The notes under the pieces: model-generated | What the model saw: only the letters and a program-made list of their open reading frames with translations | What the model was told of the DNA's origin: nothing | Database searches by the model: none | Position numbers and translations under genes: made by a program | From: Roseovarius sp. | GTDB lineage: Bacteria > Pseudomonadota > Alphaproteobacteria > Rhodobacterales > Rhodobacteraceae | DNA length: 64,000 bases | NCBI GenBank assembly: GCA_014359765.1 | Contig: JACIYT010000009.1 | Span: 1 to 64,000, forward strand | Reading direction: 5' to 3' | Shown: one piece after another, positions 48,666 through 58,677 of the stretch | Layout of the letters: each line of letters starts with the position of its first letter | How positions within the stretch are numbered: the stretch's first letter is position 1

Positions 48666-48845
48666 TCAGACCTTGCCCTCGAAATCGCGGTGGATGAGCT
48701 TTGCGTCGCAATAGGGGCATTCGACATAGCCGCTCTCATGCGGGATCTGGAGCCAGACGCGGGGATGGCCCAAAGCGCCCTCGCCGCCGTCACAGGCCAC
48801 GCGATAGCTCTCGACAATGCGGATTTCGGGGGCCTGCGTTACCAT
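48666..48845 (-). CDS. Zinc-finger domain protein (zf-CHCC type)
   Basis: A 59-residue protein matching the zf-CHCC family, relatives of the mitochondrial complex I zinc subunit (NDUFS6). The putative zinc ligands are C18 (VACDGG), H27 (LGHPRV) and the C43/C46 pair in ECPYCDAKL. The family is frequent in alphaproteobacteria and of unknown cellular role there. The ATG at 48845 is preceded by AAAGGA. It reads towards polA and is divergent from the ABC ATPase gene. Confidence 0.85.
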   Translation of the reverse strand: MVTQAPEIRIVESYRVACDGGEGALGHPRVWLQIPHESGYVECPYCDAKLIHRDFEGKV

Positions 48846-48919
48846 CGGGAGATTTCCTTTTGCGATGTGCTGAGCTAGGTCGGACTATGGTCGATGCAGG
48901 CGAGAGGGGCAAGAGCGGC

Positions 48920-49855
48920 ATGATGCAGAACGCCATCGAAATCCGGGGCCTGGTCAAGACCTATGCGGGCGGGCGGCACGGGCCGGAAAAACGTGCCCTC
49001 GGGGGTGTCGATCTGACGATCCCGCGCGGCGCGGTCTTTGGCCTGCTGGGGCCGAACGGGGCGGGCAAATCGACGCTGATCAACATCCTCGCGGGCCTCG
49101 TCGTGAAAACCGCCGGGCAGGTGACGATCTGGGGCTTCGACCAGGACCGCAACCCGCGCCAGAGCCGCGCCGCCATCGGCGTCATGCCGCAGGAACTGAA
49201 CCTCGATCCGTTCTTCACCCCGCGCGAGGCGCTCGAGGTGCAGGCCGGGCTCTATGGGGTGCCCAAGGCGCAGCGCAGGAGCGACGAGATCTTGCGGCTC
49301 GTGGGGCTCGAGGACAAGGCCGAAGCCTATGCGCGCACCCTCTCGGGGGGGATGCGGCGCAGGCTCCTGCTGGCCAAGGCGCTGGTCCATCACCCGCAGG
49401 TTCTGGTGCTCGACGAGCCGACGGCGGGGGTCGATATCGAGCTGCGCCAGATGCTGTGGGAGAATGTGCGCCGCCTCAATGCCCGGGGCATGACGATCAT
49501 CCTCACCACCCATTACCTCGAGGAGGCCGAGGAGATGTGCGACGAGATCGCCATCATCAACGAGGGCGCACTGGTGGTGCGCGACAGCACCGCGCGGCTG
49601 CTCTCGCGGCTCGACGGCAAGACCATGATCATTCACCCCGAACAGCCCCCCGGGCGCCTGCCGCAGGGGCCGGGGCTCACGGTGACGCAGCGCGCGGACG
49701 CAACGATTGCCATCGCCTATCGCGCGGGGGAAACCCCGGCCGAATCGGTGCTGGAAGCGGTGCGCGCGGCGGGGATCAGGATCCGCGACGTGCGCACCGA
49801 GCAGGCCGACCTGCAGGATGTGTTCCTCGAACTGACGCGCCGCCGGGCCGGCTGA
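48920..49855 (+). CDS. ABC transporter ATP-binding protein (CcmA/DrrA/YadG type)
   Basis: A 311-residue ATPase. Walker A GLLGPNGAGKST is near residue 44, followed by MPQELNLDPFFTPREALEV, signature LSGGMRRRLLLAKAL, Walker B VLVLDEPTAGVD, and the switch His in ILTTHYLEEAEEMCD. A C-terminal extension of about 75 residues (MIIHPEQPPG...DLQDVFLELT) is typical of DrrA/YadG exporters. No ABC-2 permease lies beside it, so its membrane partner must be encoded elsewhere. In-frame ATGs occur at 48887, 48920 and 48923; 48920 follows GAGGGG at usable distance and gives the usual family N terminus. Confidence 0.88.
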   Translation: MMQNAIEIRGLVKTYAGGRHGPEKRALGGVDLTIPRGAVFGLLGPNGAGKSTLINILAGLVVKTAGQVTIWGFDQDRNPRQSRAAIGVMPQELNLDPFFTPREALEVQAGLYGVPKAQRRSDEILRLVGLEDKAEAYARTLSGGMRRRLLLAKALVHHPQVLVLDEPTAGVDIELRQMLWENVRRLNARGMTIILTTHYLEEAEEMCDEIAIINEGALVVRDSTARLLSRLDGKTMIIHPEQPPGRLPQGPGLTVTQRADATIAIAYRAGETPAESVLEAVRAAGIRIRDVRTEQADLQDVFLELTRRRAG

Positions 49856-50081
49856 GCGCGCGTGGCCCGCCGTTGATCATGCGTCGCCCCACCATCGGGC
49901 CTTGCCAATCCGCGACCGGCGGGGCACTTGTCCGCCATGTTCGTTGCCGCCGATCTCCTGCCCGCCCGCCGCGCGCCGCGCAGCCCTCGCCGCGCCGCTC
50001 TCCTGCCCTGGCTGACGGTCGGGGCGGCGCCCGGGCGCGCGGCGGGGCGGGGGAGCGCGTCACGCGCCCGGGGGCGGCGCC

Positions 50082-50546
50082 ATGGCTGAGCTCGTGGCCT
50101 ATACCGACGGGGCCTGTTCGGGCAATCCCGGGCCCGGCGGCTGGGGGGTGCTGTTGCAGGCGCGCGACGGCAAGACCGTGCTGCGGACGCGCGAGTTGCA
50201 GGGCGGCGCGCCGGACACCACCAACAACCGCATGGAACTCATGGCTGCGATCATGGCGCTCGAGACGCTGACGCGCCCCTCGGCCATCACCATCGTCACC
50301 GACAGCGCCTATGTAAAGAACGGCGTGACCGGCTGGATCCATGGCTGGAAGCGCAACGGCTGGAAGACCGCCGCGCGAAAGCCGGTGAAGAACGCCGAGC
50401 TGTGGCAGCGCCTCGACGCGGCGCAGGAGCGCCACGACGTGACCTGGAAATGGATCAAGGGACACGCCGGCCACCCCGAGAACGAGCGCGCGGATGAGCT
50501 GGCGCGCGCGGGCATGGCGCCGTTCAGGAGGGGGGGCAGGGGATGA
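50082..50546 (+). CDS. rnhA: Ribonuclease HI
   Basis: A 154-residue endonuclease that degrades the RNA strand of RNA-DNA hybrids. All carboxylate ligands are in place: the first Asp in [17 protein letters not shown], Glu in [14 protein letters not shown], Asp in [24 protein letters not shown], and the late His/Asp in [16 protein letters not shown]. The 226 bases upstream hold no recognisable gene. The stop overlaps the next start. Confidence 0.96.
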   Translation: MAELVAYTDGACSGNPGPGGWGVLLQARDGKTVLRTRELQGGAPDTTNNRMELMAAIMALETLTRPSAITIVTDSAYVKNGVTGWIHGWKRNGWKTAARKPVKNAELWQRLDAAQERHDVTWKWIKGHAGHPENERADELARAGMAPFRRGGRG

Positions 50547-51166
50547 GCACGCTCGCGCTGCTCGATCACGCCGCCGTGCTGATCTTTGCGCTGACCGGCG
50601 CGCTGGTCGCCTCGCGCCGGCAGCTCGATATCGTGGGCTTTGCCTTTCTCGCCTGCCTGACGGCGGTGGGGGGCGGCACGCTGCGTGATGTGCTGCTCGA
50701 TCGCAACCCGGTGTTCTGGCTGGCCAACCCGGCCTTTATCGTCATCGCCTGCGGCGCCGCGCTTGTGGTCTTCTTCACCGCGCATCTGGTCGAGAGCCGC
50801 TATCGCTGGCTGCTCTGGCTCGACAGTTTCGCGCTCGCCGTGGCCGTGCCCGCCGGCGTCAGCGCGGCGATGGCGACGGGGCAGGGCCCGGTGATCGTGG
50901 TGCTCATGGGCATGGTCACGGGCTGCATGGGCGGGCTGATGCGCGATATCGTCGTGGGGGAGGTGCCGCTCGTCCTCCGGCAGGGTGAGCTCTATGTCAC
51001 CGCCGCCTTCGCCGGCGCGCTCGGCGCGGTGATCGTCGCACGGCTCACCGCCGAGCCGCTGGCGATCCTCGCCACCTGCGCCGCGCTGACCTGGGCGCCC
51101 AGGGCGGGCTCGCTCGTCTTTGGCTGGCAACTGCCGGTCTACAAGGCCCGCCCGCCGCGTGCCTGA
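50543..51166 (+). CDS. TRIC/YicG family (UPF0126) membrane protein
   Basis: A 207-residue membrane protein with seven hydrophobic segments arranged as two three-helix repeats, the layout of prokaryotic TRIC cation channels. Repeated Gly-rich signatures are [21 protein letters not shown] and [21 protein letters not shown]. It would conduct monovalent cations; E. coli YicG has also been linked to glycine transport. The start overlaps rnhA as ATGA. It converges on the following small membrane gene with a three-base gap. Confidence 0.88.
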   Translation: MSTLALLDHAAVLIFALTGALVASRRQLDIVGFAFLACLTAVGGGTLRDVLLDRNPVFWLANPAFIVIACGAALVVFFTAHLVESRYRWLLWLDSFALAVAVPAGVSAAMATGQGPVIVVLMGMVTGCMGGLMRDIVVGEVPLVLRQGELYVTAAFAGALGAVIVARLTAEPLAILATCAALTWAPRAGSLVFGWQLPVYKARPPRA

Positions 51167-51169
51167 GCC

Positions 51170-51409
51170 TCAGCCGCGCTCGCCGATCAGCTTCCACAGC
51201 CAGACCAGCAGCATCGCCCCCAGAACCGCGCCGATCAGCCCGCCCAGCAGCCCGGTGATCATCAGAACCATGCGGATCACCACCGCCCCGATCAGCGCGC
51301 CCGCGATGCCGAGGAGCACGGTCTGCACCACGCCCGTCTCCACCCCCATGAGCCGCGTGGCCAGAAACCCCGCCGCCGCGCCCACGATGATCAACCCGAC
51401 GATGCCCAT
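51170..51409 (-). CDS. GlsB/YeaQ/YmgE-family small membrane protein
   Basis: A 79-residue protein with three hydrophobic, Gly-rich segments (IGLIIVGAAAGFLATRLMG, LGIAGALIGAVVIRMVL, LLGGLIGAVLGAMLLVWLW) matching the transglycosylase-associated/YeaQ family, often stress-induced. It begins three bases after another small membrane gene (51413-51655), so the two are probably co-translated. The function is unknown. Confidence 0.87.
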   Translation of the reverse strand: MGIVGLIIVGAAAGFLATRLMGVETGVVQTVLLGIAGALIGAVVIRMVLMITGLLGGLIGAVLGAMLLVWLWKLIGERG

Positions 51410-51412
51410 GGC

Positions 51413-51655
51413 TCACCTCCGCCTGCGCCAGTGGGTCGGCACGATGACGAGCGCGCCAATCGACGAGAGGATCGCATCGACCCCCGGCGCGCCAAAGCGG
51501 ATGCCGAACATGATGCGCAGGAAATAGAACAGGAACGCGCCGCCCACGCAGATGATGATCGAGGGGAGATAGCCGTTGCGCGTGAACCCGCTCTTCTCGC
51601 TCGCGTAGCCGACGATCCCGGCGATCACCACCGTGCCGAAGAGTTGCAGGAACAT
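51413..51655 (-). CDS. Small three-segment membrane protein, unassigned
   Basis: An 80-residue protein starting at an ATG with GGTGAGG upstream. It has three hydrophobic segments (MFLQLFGTVVIAGIVGY, YLPSIIICVGGAFLFYFL, GVDAILSSIGALVIV) and a WRRRR tail. The topology resembles the YeaQ-like neighbour, but the Gly pattern differs, so I cannot place it in a family with confidence. It sits between fmt and the YeaQ-like gene, 17 bases after fmt. The open frame extends far upstream through fmt in a shadow frame; that part is not coding. Confidence 0.7.
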   Translation of the reverse strand: MFLQLFGTVVIAGIVGYASEKSGFTRNGYLPSIIICVGGAFLFYFLRIMFGIRFGAPGVDAILSSIGALVIVPTHWRRRR

Positions 51656-51672
51656 CGCCTCACCCCAGAGCC

Positions 51673-52581
51673 TCACCCCAGATAGGTGCCCGGCGCGAGG
51701 CTCATGCCGCGCAGGAACTCGGGCGCATCCTGCGCCGCACGCCCCGCCCGTTGCAAGCGCAAAAGCCGCACCGCACCCGCGCCGCAGGCCACGGTGAGGG
51801 CATCGTCGAGCACCTCGCCCGGCGCGCCGCTCCCCTCCGCGAGGCAGGAGCCCAGCACCTTGATCCGCTCGCCCCCGGCCTCGAACCAGGCCCCCGGAAA
51901 GGGTGAGAGCCCCCGGATCAGCCGGTCCACCTGCCCGGCGGGGCGCGCCCAGTCGATCCGCGCCTCGGCCTTGTCGATCCTGGCGGCATAGGTCACGCCC
52001 GCCTCGGGCTGCGGCTCGGGCGCCAGCGTGTCCAGCCGCGCCAGCGCCTCGACAATGAGCCGTGCCCCCAGCGCCGACAGCCGGTCGTGCAACTGCCCGG
52101 TGGTCTCGGTCGCGCCGATCGCCACCGCCTCGCGCAGGAGCACCGGCCCGGTATCGAGCCCCGCCTCCATCGCCATGATGCACACGCCCGTCTCGGCATC
52201 GCCCGCCATGATCGCGCGGTGAATGGGCGCGGCCCCGCGCCAGCGCGGCAGGAGCGAGGCATGGATGTTGAGACATCCCATGCGCGGCGCATCGAGCACC
52301 GCGCGCGGCAGGATCAGCCCATAGGCCACCACCACCGCCACATCGGCGCCGAGCGCCGCGAATTCCGCCTGCGTCTCGGGGCGCTTCAAGCTCTCCGGGT
52401 GGCGCACCAGAAGACCCAGCGCCTCGGCGCGCGCCTGCACCGGGCTCGGGCGCGGCCGCTTGCCCCGCCCCGCCGGGCGCGGTGGCTGGCTATAGACGGC
52501 CACCACCTCGTGCCCGGCCGCCACCAGCGCATCGAGCGCCGGCACCGAGAATGCCGGCGTTCCCATGAAGATCACGCGCAT
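51673..52581 (-). CDS. fmt: Methionyl-tRNA formyltransferase
   Basis: Formylates initiator Met-tRNA using 10-formyltetrahydrofolate. The 302-residue protein has [17 protein letters not shown] at the N terminus, the formyl-transfer site [22 protein letters not shown] with the catalytic Asn-His, and [17 protein letters not shown]. The C-terminal OB-like domain is present. The ATG at 52581 has AAAGGGA upstream. The usual partner def is not adjacent; phhB lies upstream. Motif copy D lies 13 bases before the start. Confidence 0.96.
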   Translation of the reverse strand: MRVIFMGTPAFSVPALDALVAAGHEVVAVYSQPPRPAGRGKRPRPSPVQARAEALGLLVRHPESLKRPETQAEFAALGADVAVVVAYGLILPRAVLDAPRMGCLNIHASLLPRWRGAAPIHRAIMAGDAETGVCIMAMEAGLDTGPVLLREAVAIGATETTGQLHDRLSALGARLIVEALARLDTLAPEPQPEAGVTYAARIDKAEARIDWARPAGQVDRLIRGLSPFPGAWFEAGGERIKVLGSCLAEGSGAPGEVLDDALTVACGAGAVRLLRLQRAGRAAQDAPEFLRGMSLAPGTYLG

Positions 52582-52594
52582 CGCGTCCCTTTCG

Positions 52595-52617
52595 GCTTCA
52601 TCTTTCCGAAAATACTC
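52595..52617. repeat. Dispersed 23-nt motif, copy D
   Basis: Blocks GCTTCATCTTTC and AAATACTC with variable centre CGA. On the minus strand its first bases overlap the phhB stop codon, and it ends 13 bases before the fmt ATG. Its ATG opens MKPKGTRCA, which stops ten bases into fmt. Confidence 0.75.
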
Positions 52618-52927
52618 AATTCCCTGCGGCATCGCCTGCAAGCCCGTCCATCTTGCGCGCGAGCTTCACGTCGAGCGCGCTCAGGCCGCCCACGTCATGG
52701 GTGGAGAGCGTCACCTCGACCGTCTTGCAGATATTGGACCATTCGGGATGGTGATTCCATTTCTCCGCCCAGAGGGCGGCGCGCGTCATGAATCCCATCG
52801 CCTCGACGAAATCGGCGAATTGATAGGTCCTGGCGATGGCGTCGCGCCCCTCGACCATGGCCCAGCCGTTTTCCAGAAGCGGTGCGAGCGTGGTCTTGCG
52901 CGCGGTATCGCTGAGTTTCTCGGTCAT
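52616..52927 (-). CDS. phhB: Pterin-4a-carbinolamine dehydratase
   Basis: A 103-residue enzyme that regenerates tetrahydrobiopterin-type cofactor after aromatic hydroxylation. It contains the active-site signature [29 protein letters not shown] with the conserved His-His and later His-Asp. No aromatic hydroxylase gene is visible, so the partner is elsewhere or the protein has another role. Its ATG overlaps the stop of the acyltransferase-like gene. Confidence 0.93.
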   Translation of the reverse strand: MTEKLSDTARKTTLAPLLENGWAMVEGRDAIARTYQFADFVEAMGFMTRAALWAEKWNHHPEWSNICKTVEVTLSTHDVGGLSALDVKLARKMDGLAGDAAGN

Positions 52928-54111
52928 TCGTGATCCTCCATCGCGATTCGTCGGAACGGGCCGTAGCCGGTCAACACCTCGATTTCCTCGTCAACGGCGG
53001 CGCGCTCGGCCTCGAGATAGTCGGCCACCGCCTCGGCAAAGCCCGGATCGCACAGCCAGTGCAGCGAATGCACCGGGCGCGGCAGGTAGCCGCGCGCCAG
53101 CTTGTGCTCGCCCTGGGCGCCAGCCTCGACCCTTTGCAGCCCGGTTTCAATGGCAAACTCGATGGCGCGGTAATAGCACAGCTCGAAGTGAAGGCACGGG
53201 TGATCCTCGACGCAGCCCCAGTAGCGGCCATAAAGCGCCGAAGCGCCGATGAGGTTGAGCGCGCCGGCCACCGGGCGCCCGTCGCGCAAGGCCAGAACAA
53301 GAAGGGTATCGTCGCGCAGCCGCGCGTGCGCGAGGTCGAAGAAGGCCCGCGTGAGATAGGGCGTGCCCCATTTGCGCGCGCCGGTATCCTGATAGAAGGT
53401 CCAGACCGCCTGCCAGTGCTCGGGGCGGATATCGTCGCCGGTCAGGGCCAGGATTTCACCGCCAAAGGCCTGCGCGCGGGCGCGTTCCTTGCGGATGGCC
53501 TTGCGCTTGCGCGAGGACAGATCGGCGAGGAAATCGTCGAACCTGCCATAGCCGCGATTCTCCCAGTGATATTGCTGGGTGCGCCGCCGCAGATAGCCCG
53601 CCGCCGCGCCCGCCTCGGCCTCGGCATCGGTGCAGAAGGTCAGATGCACCGAGGAAATCCCGTGCCGCGCCGCGACCTCCCGCGCCCCCTGCAACAGCGC
53701 CGCGCGCCCCGCGGCTTCCTGCCCCGGCCGGGTCAGGAGGCGGCGCCCCGTCACCGGGGTGAAGGGCACCGCGACCTGCAACTTGGGGTAATAGCGACCG
53801 CCCGCGCGCTCATAGGCGTGCGCCCATGAATGATCGAAGATATATTCGCCCTGGCTGTGGGATTTGACATAGAGCGGGGCCACGGCGATCACCACGCCCC
53901 CCGCCTCGGCGCGCATGTATTGCGGCTGCCAGCCGGTGCCGCGCCCGACCGAGCCGCTCTCCTCCAGCGCCGAGAGAAACCGGTAGGTGGTGAAGGGATC
54001 CTCGGGCCGCCCGCCCCCTGCCGCCTCGGGGCAGGCGCAGGCATCCCAATCGCCCTCGCCGATCTCGGCGATGCGGTCATGGAGCGTGATCGTGATCGCG
54101 GTGTCGGTCAT
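52924..54111 (-). CDS. GNAT/FemAB-like acyltransferase (DUF482, COG3146)
   Basis: A 395-residue soluble protein of the DUF482 family, distant relatives of peptidyl or N-acyl transferases. Signature stretches are [59 protein letters not shown] and [23 protein letters not shown], then [16 protein letters not shown]. The substrate is unknown. The ATG at 54111 gives MTDTAITI, and the additional 44 open codons upstream have no ribosome site. It is coupled to phhB by a four-base overlap. Confidence 0.85.
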   Translation of the reverse strand: MTDTAITITLHDRIAEIGEGDWDACACPEAAGGGRPEDPFTTYRFLSALEESGSVGRGTGWQPQYMRAEAGGVVIAVAPLYVKSHSQGEYIFDHSWAHAYERAGGRYYPKLQVAVPFTPVTGRRLLTRPGQEAAGRAALLQGAREVAARHGISSVHLTFCTDAEAEAGAAAGYLRRRTQQYHWENRGYGRFDDFLADLSSRKRKAIRKERARAQAFGGEILALTGDDIRPEHWQAVWTFYQDTGARKWGTPYLTRAFFDLAHARLRDDTLLVLALRDGRPVAGALNLIGASALYGRYWGCVEDHPCLHFELCYYRAIEFAIETGLQRVEAGAQGEHKLARGYLPRPVHSLHWLCDPGFAEAVADYLEAERAAVDEEIEVLTGYGPFRRIAMEDHE

Positions 54112-54146
54112 GCCGACTGTCCTATCTGGCGCGCAGGCGCTCTGGA

Positions 54147-54917
54147 TCAAGCGGGGATATCGGCCAGGTAGCCCTCGAAGGTGATATTGTCGGCCACCTT
54201 TCGCGCGCGCGCCTCCATCTCGCGCCCGCGCACCGTCCAGCACAGGATCGCGGCCCCCTCAGCGCGCAATTCGGCAAGGCGCGGATTGTCGAGGTCTCGC
54301 GCATCGTGGCTGACAAAACAGGCACCCGCCGGGTCGTAATCGGGAATGTCGCGCAGCCGCGCGCGCGTCTCCGTGCGCAAGAGCGGCCAGTCGTCGGGCT
54401 CATAGGCGCAGGTCACGATGCCGCGCGGCAGATCGGGGGCGAGCGCGGCCATGCGCACCACCATCTCGGGGTTGAAGGACATGAGCGCGACCGGTCCGCC
54501 ATAGCGGCCAAGCGCCTCTGCGGTGGCTGCTTCCAGCACACCATCGGTCACACCCATCTGGCCGTGCTGGTCCTTGAGTTCGATCAGCAGCGGCACGCGA
54601 CCCGCGACCAGCGCCAGCACCTCCGCCAGCGTCGGTATCCCCTCGTCACCGCCCTTGAGCCCGATCCGCGCGAGATCGGCGGCGCTGCGCTGGCGGATCG
54701 GGCCGCGCTCGGCGGTGAGCCGCCCGAGATCGTAGTCATGGAACACCATGGCGCGGCCGTCGCTGCTCGGTTGCAGGTCGCACTCGATGCCATAGCCCGC
54801 CTCGATCGCGGACCGGATCGCGGCGCGCGAATTCTCGGGCCGCCCCGCCGCCACGTCATGCAGCGCGCGATGCGCGAAGGGCAGGCGCAAAAATACCTCG
54901 GGCAGCGCGCGCATCAT
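54147..54917 (-). CDS. Glycerophosphodiester phosphodiesterase
   Basis: A 256-residue TIM-barrel protein predicted to hydrolyse glycerophosphodiesters to glycerol-3-phosphate and an alcohol. Conserved elements are FAHRALHD with the catalytic His (normally HRG, here HRA), ENSRAAIRSAIEAGYGIECDLQPSSDG with the Glu/Asp metal ligands, and VFHDYDLGRLT with the second His. There is no signal peptide, so it is cytosolic. The ATGATG start overlaps the RidA stop by four bases. Confidence 0.9.
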   Translation of the reverse strand: MMRALPEVFLRLPFAHRALHDVAAGRPENSRAAIRSAIEAGYGIECDLQPSSDGRAMVFHDYDLGRLTAERGPIRQRSAADLARIGLKGGDEGIPTLAEVLALVAGRVPLLIELKDQHGQMGVTDGVLEAATAEALGRYGGPVALMSFNPEMVVRMAALAPDLPRGIVTCAYEPDDWPLLRTETRARLRDIPDYDPAGACFVSHDARDLDNPRLAELRAEGAAILCWTVRGREMEARARKVADNITFEGYLADIPA

Positions 54918-55375
54918 CGGATCTGGAAGATCCCGTCGATCTCGACCGCCACGCCAAAGGGCAGCGACGCGGCGGAGACGGCGGCGCGGGCGTGCTTGCC
55001 GGCCTCGCCCAGGGCCTCGCCGAGGAAATCCGACGCGCCGTTGATCACCGCCGGTTGCTGGGTGAAATCGGGGGTCGAATTGACAAAGCCGGTGAGCCGC
55101 ACCACCCGCACCAGCCGGTCGAGATCGCCGCCGCAGGCGGCCTTGACCTGTGCGAGCAGGGCAATGGCACAGCTGCGCGCCGCCGCCGCCCCCGCCGCCA
55201 CATCCATGTCGGCCCCGAGCTTGCCGGTCAGGAGCGTCTCGCCGTCCCTGGCGATCTGGCCGGAGACATGGAGCATGTCGCCCACCTGCACATAGGGCAC
55301 GTAATTGGCCGCAGGCATCGGGGCCTCGGGCAGGGTCACGCCCATCTCGGCGAGCTTGGTCTCGAACTGGCTCAT
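54914..55375 (-). CDS. RidA (YjgF) family protein
   Basis: A 153-residue member of the RidA family, which hydrolyses reactive enamine/imine intermediates released by PLP enzymes. It shows YVPYVQVGDMLHVSGQI and the C-terminal LPFGVAVEIDGIFQI end. The conserved Arg before the end is not obvious in this subgroup (RidA-like subfamily with NSTPDFTQQPAVINGASD), so deaminase activity is uncertain. The ATG at 55375 has AGGAG at good spacing; an upstream GTG at 55384 is less likely. Confidence 0.88.
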   Translation of the reverse strand: MSQFETKLAEMGVTLPEAPMPAANYVPYVQVGDMLHVSGQIARDGETLLTGKLGADMDVAAGAAAARSCAIALLAQVKAACGGDLDRLVRVVRLTGFVNSTPDFTQQPAVINGASDFLGEALGEAGKHARAAVSAASLPFGVAVEIDGIFQIR

Positions 55376-55457
55376 GGCGCGCACTCCTGTGCTGTTGTCC
55401 TGTGCTGTCGTGGTCCGGTCGCAGGCTAGCGGCGCGCCTCGCGGATGGAAAGCCCCC

Positions 55458-56759
55458 TCACTCGCGCAATGCCTTGGCGAGATAATCGGTGAAGGGCTTG
55501 ACCAGATAGGCGATCGGGGTTCGGTCCTCGGTGCGGATGAACGCCTCTACCGGCATTCCCGGCACGAGGCTCACCCCGGCCGGCAGCCGCCCCATCTGGT
55601 CGTCGCCGAGAACGATCTCGGCGCGGTAATAGGGCAGGCGCGTCGCCTCGTCCTCGAAGGCATCGGCGGAAATCTTGACCACCTTGCCAAGGAGCTCGGG
55701 CGTGGTGCGCTGATCGAGCGCGGAAAAGCGCAGCGTCACCTGCTGGCCGAGGTGGAGCTTGTCGATATGGATCGTGTCCACCTGCGCGTTGATGATGAGC
55801 GGGCGGTCCTGCGGGATGATGTGCAGCAGCGGCTCGGCCGGGCGAATCACCGCGCGGCGGGCAAAGATCCGCAGATCGTGAACGACACCCGCGACCGGGG
55901 CGGTGATCTCGAGCCGCCCCATCTGGTCCAGAAGCGCGCGGCGCTGCTCGCGCAGTTCCAGCTCGCGCACCTGGATGTCGCGCAGCATGGTGATGGCCTC
56001 TTCGCGCCGGTCGGTGCCCAGGCGCAGGATCTCGAGGTCGATCTCGGTGATCCGCCCCTCGGCCTGCGCCTTCTGCGCGGTCAGATCGCCCATGATCCCG
56101 TCGAGCCGCGCCGCCTCGCGTTGCAGGGCGAGCACCCGCGCCGCCTGCGCCAGGCCGCGATCGAGCAGCGATTGCTGGTCGGCCAGTTCCCGCGCGATGA
56201 GCGCCGATTGCCGATCGAGTGCGGCCTGTTGCGCGATGATGCCGCGGATCTGGTCGGCGGTCTGCTGACGGCGCTTGCCGAGTTGCTCGATGCGCGCGGC
56301 GATGGTCTCTTCGCGGGCGGCCAGAAGCACCTCCTGCCCGCGCATCAGCGCCGCGGCATCGGCGTTGCGCGCCGCGAGATCGTGCAGCAGCGGATCGAAG
56401 GCGAGGACCGCGCGCCCGTCGCGCTCTGCCTCGAGCCGGGCGCGGCGCGACATCAGCTCGGCGAGCAGGTTCTCGGTGATCGCCAGCCGCGAGGCAAGGT
56501 CCACCGGATCGAGCCGCAGCAGCGGCTGCCCCTCGACGACATGCGCCCCCTCCGCGACCAGGATCTCGGCCACCACCCCGCCGTCGGGATGTTGCACCAC
56601 CTGCCGGTTCTGATCGACCTCGATCCGGCCCGCGGCGATCACCGCCCCGGAAATCCGTGCCAGCCCCGCCCAGGTGCCGAACCCGCCGACCAGGACGACA
56701 AGGCCGACGATCCCCGCCAGCAGCGGGCCGCGCGCCGACCAGGGGGCGGGGGCGCTCAT
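55458..56759 (-). CDS. Second type I secretion adaptor, HlyD/PrtE family
   Basis: A 433-residue periplasmic adaptor. One membrane segment (about 12-32) is followed by [34 protein letters not shown], typical of PrtE/HlyD proteins, a long coiled-coil hairpin (about 90-290), then the [17 protein letters not shown] return strand and a C-terminal [24 protein letters not shown] motif. It is coupled to the upstream ABC gene by ATGA. No outer-membrane partner or substrate gene is adjacent. It differs clearly from the first adaptor (16344-17654), so the two systems are distinct. Confidence 0.92.
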   Translation of the reverse strand: MSAPAPWSARGPLLAGIVGLVVLVGGFGTWAGLARISGAVIAAGRIEVDQNRQVVQHPDGGVVAEILVAEGAHVVEGQPLLRLDPVDLASRLAITENLLAELMSRRARLEAERDGRAVLAFDPLLHDLAARNADAAALMRGQEVLLAAREETIAARIEQLGKRRQQTADQIRGIIAQQAALDRQSALIARELADQQSLLDRGLAQAARVLALQREAARLDGIMGDLTAQKAQAEGRITEIDLEILRLGTDRREEAITMLRDIQVRELELREQRRALLDQMGRLEITAPVAGVVHDLRIFARRAVIRPAEPLLHIIPQDRPLIINAQVDTIHIDKLHLGQQVTLRFSALDQRTTPELLGKVVKISADAFEDEATRLPYYRAEIVLGDDQMGRLPAGVSLVPGMPVEAFIRTEDRTPIAYLVKPFTDYLAKALRE

Positions 56760-58498
56760 CGCGCACCGTCCGCGGCGCGCGCGGCCTCGGCCAGCGCCTC
56801 GTGATTCTTCACCACGCCCCGGAGCACCTCGTCGCGCGGACCAAAGGCGCGCACCTGCCCCTGTTCGAGCATCACCAGCAGGTCGCATTCGCGGATCACC
56901 GAGGGGCGATGCGCCACCACGATCACCGCGCGGCCCGAGGACTTGCAGCCGCGAATCGCGCGGTTGACCGCCTCGCTGCCGGCATTGTCGAGATTGGCAT
57001 TGGGCTCGTCGAGCACGAGGATCACCGGATCGCCATACATCGCCCGCGCGAGGCCGATGCGCTGTATCTCGCCGCCCGAGAGCCGCCCGCCCGCGGCGCT
57101 CACGCGGGTGTCATAGCCCTCGGGCAGCCTGAGGATCATCGCGTGGGCATCGGCGCGTTTGGCGGCCTTGACCACTTCGGCGGCATCGGGCGCGGGCGCG
57201 AGACGGGCGATGTTCTCGGCGATCGTGCCGTCAAAGAGCTGCACCCGCTGCGGCAGATAGCCGATCAGCCCGCCGAGAACCGCCGGCTCGTATTGATCGA
57301 GCGTCGCCCCGTCGAGGCGGATCGTCCCCGCCGCCGGCCGCCAGACCCCGGTGAGCGCGCGCGCCAGCGTCGATTTGCCCGCCCCCGAAGGCCCGATGAT
57401 CCCGAGCGCCTGCCCCGGCGAGAGGGAGAAGCTCACCGCGCGCAGCACCGGCACGCGCTCGCCCGGGGGCAGCACGCCGAGCTGTTGCACCTCGAGCCGC
57501 GCCCGGGGGCGCGGCAGCGCCGTGCGCGGCGTCTCGGGGGGCACCTCGCCCAGCAATTCGGCGAGATTCTCCCAGCCCTGCATCGCGCGCTGCACCAGCG
57601 GCCACGATCCGAGGGCCATCTCGACGGGCGCGAGCGCGCGCCCCAGCAGGATCGAGCCGGCGATCATCGCCCCCGCCGTTATCTCCCCGCGCAGCACCAG
57701 GAAGGCCCCAAGCCCCAGCATGGCCGATTGCAGCAGCAGCCGGAACGCCTTGGATGTGCTGGTGAAACTGCCGCCCAGATCGGCGGCGCGGAGCTGCTGG
57801 CGCAGCGCCGTGTCGCGGATCCGCTGCCAGCGCGCGAAAGCCGCATCGCGCATCCCCATGGCCTGCACCGCCTCCGCCTCGTGCCGCATCCGGTCCGATT
57901 CGGCCTCCGCGTGCAGGGTCGCGCGCGCCGCACGCTCCGCCGGGCGCCGCGTCAGCACCTGATTGAGCACCGCGAGCGCAATGAGCAGCGCGCCGCCCAC
58001 GATCGCCAGAGCGCCGAGCCAGGGATGAAAGACCCAGATCGCGGCGATGAAGACCGGCGCCCAGGGCATGTCGAACAGCGCCAGCACGACCGGCGCGCTC
58101 ATCAGGCGCTGCACCGCCTCGAGATCGCGCAGCCCCCCCGCGCCGAGCGCGTCGGGGACCAGCGCGGATTTGCGGATCACCGCATCGAATACCCGCCGGT
58201 CGAGCGCCGTCTGGAACCGCGCACCCACCCGCCCCATGACGCGCCCGCGCGCGAAATCGAGCACGCCCATCACCGTATAGAGAAACACCACGAGCACCGA
58301 GAGCGCGATCAACGTCTCCACCGAGCGGCTCGAAAGCACCCGATCATAGATCTGGAGCATGTAGATCGGACCGGTGAGCATCAGCAGGTTGGCAAAGACG
58401 CTGACGATGGCAACGAACCAGAAGAGCCCGCGGCTCCGGCGGCGCACGGAGCGGAGTTCTGCCCGCCCGGCCGCGATGCTCGATTTCTCAAGTCGCAT
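56756..58498 (-). CDS. Second type I secretion ABC exporter, PrtD family
   Basis: A 580-residue inner-membrane exporter with fused ATPase and no C39-like N-terminal domain, the PrtD/AprD layout. Membrane segments lie between about 25 and 300 ([20 protein letters not shown] is the family's first loop). The ATPase has Walker [10 protein letters not shown], signature [15 protein letters not shown], Walker [14 protein letters not shown] and VVAHRPS. PrtD systems usually export proteases, lipases or RTX proteins lacking a leader; none is next to it. It is divergent from mlaA. Confidence 0.92.
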   Translation of the reverse strand: MRLEKSSIAAGRAELRSVRRRSRGLFWFVAIVSVFANLLMLTGPIYMLQIYDRVLSSRSVETLIALSVLVVFLYTVMGVLDFARGRVMGRVGARFQTALDRRVFDAVIRKSALVPDALGAGGLRDLEAVQRLMSAPVVLALFDMPWAPVFIAAIWVFHPWLGALAIVGGALLIALAVLNQVLTRRPAERAARATLHAEAESDRMRHEAEAVQAMGMRDAAFARWQRIRDTALRQQLRAADLGGSFTSTSKAFRLLLQSAMLGLGAFLVLRGEITAGAMIAGSILLGRALAPVEMALGSWPLVQRAMQGWENLAELLGEVPPETPRTALPRPRARLEVQQLGVLPPGERVPVLRAVSFSLSPGQALGIIGPSGAGKSTLARALTGVWRPAAGTIRLDGATLDQYEPAVLGGLIGYLPQRVQLFDGTIAENIARLAPAPDAAEVVKAAKRADAHAMILRLPEGYDTRVSAAGGRLSGGEIQRIGLARAMYGDPVILVLDEPNANLDNAGSEAVNRAIRGCKSSGRAVIVVAHRPSVIRECDLLVMLEQGQVRAFGPRDEVLRGVVKNHEALAEAARAADGAR

Positions 58499-58677
58499 TC
58501 CCGCTCATCTTGTTCTAGTCTCGGGCCATGACCGTCCGGATGCGGAATTCATTGAGTCATCCATACGTTGCCTGTCGCCATTCTGCCACAGGAATATGAT
58601 CCGTGCGGTTGTCATGGTGGGCCGTGACCCGAAAGCGGCTATGTAGCCACAGAACAGATGAGACTCAGCCGGTGGAT

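Noticed and set aside
49937..50089. A 50-codon plus-strand ORF starting MFVAADLLPARRAP and ending across the rnhA start
   Set aside because: No ribosome site, Arg/Ala-rich low-complexity composition and no recognisable family; long stop-free frames are common in this GC-rich DNA. The 226-base gap before rnhA is left unassigned.
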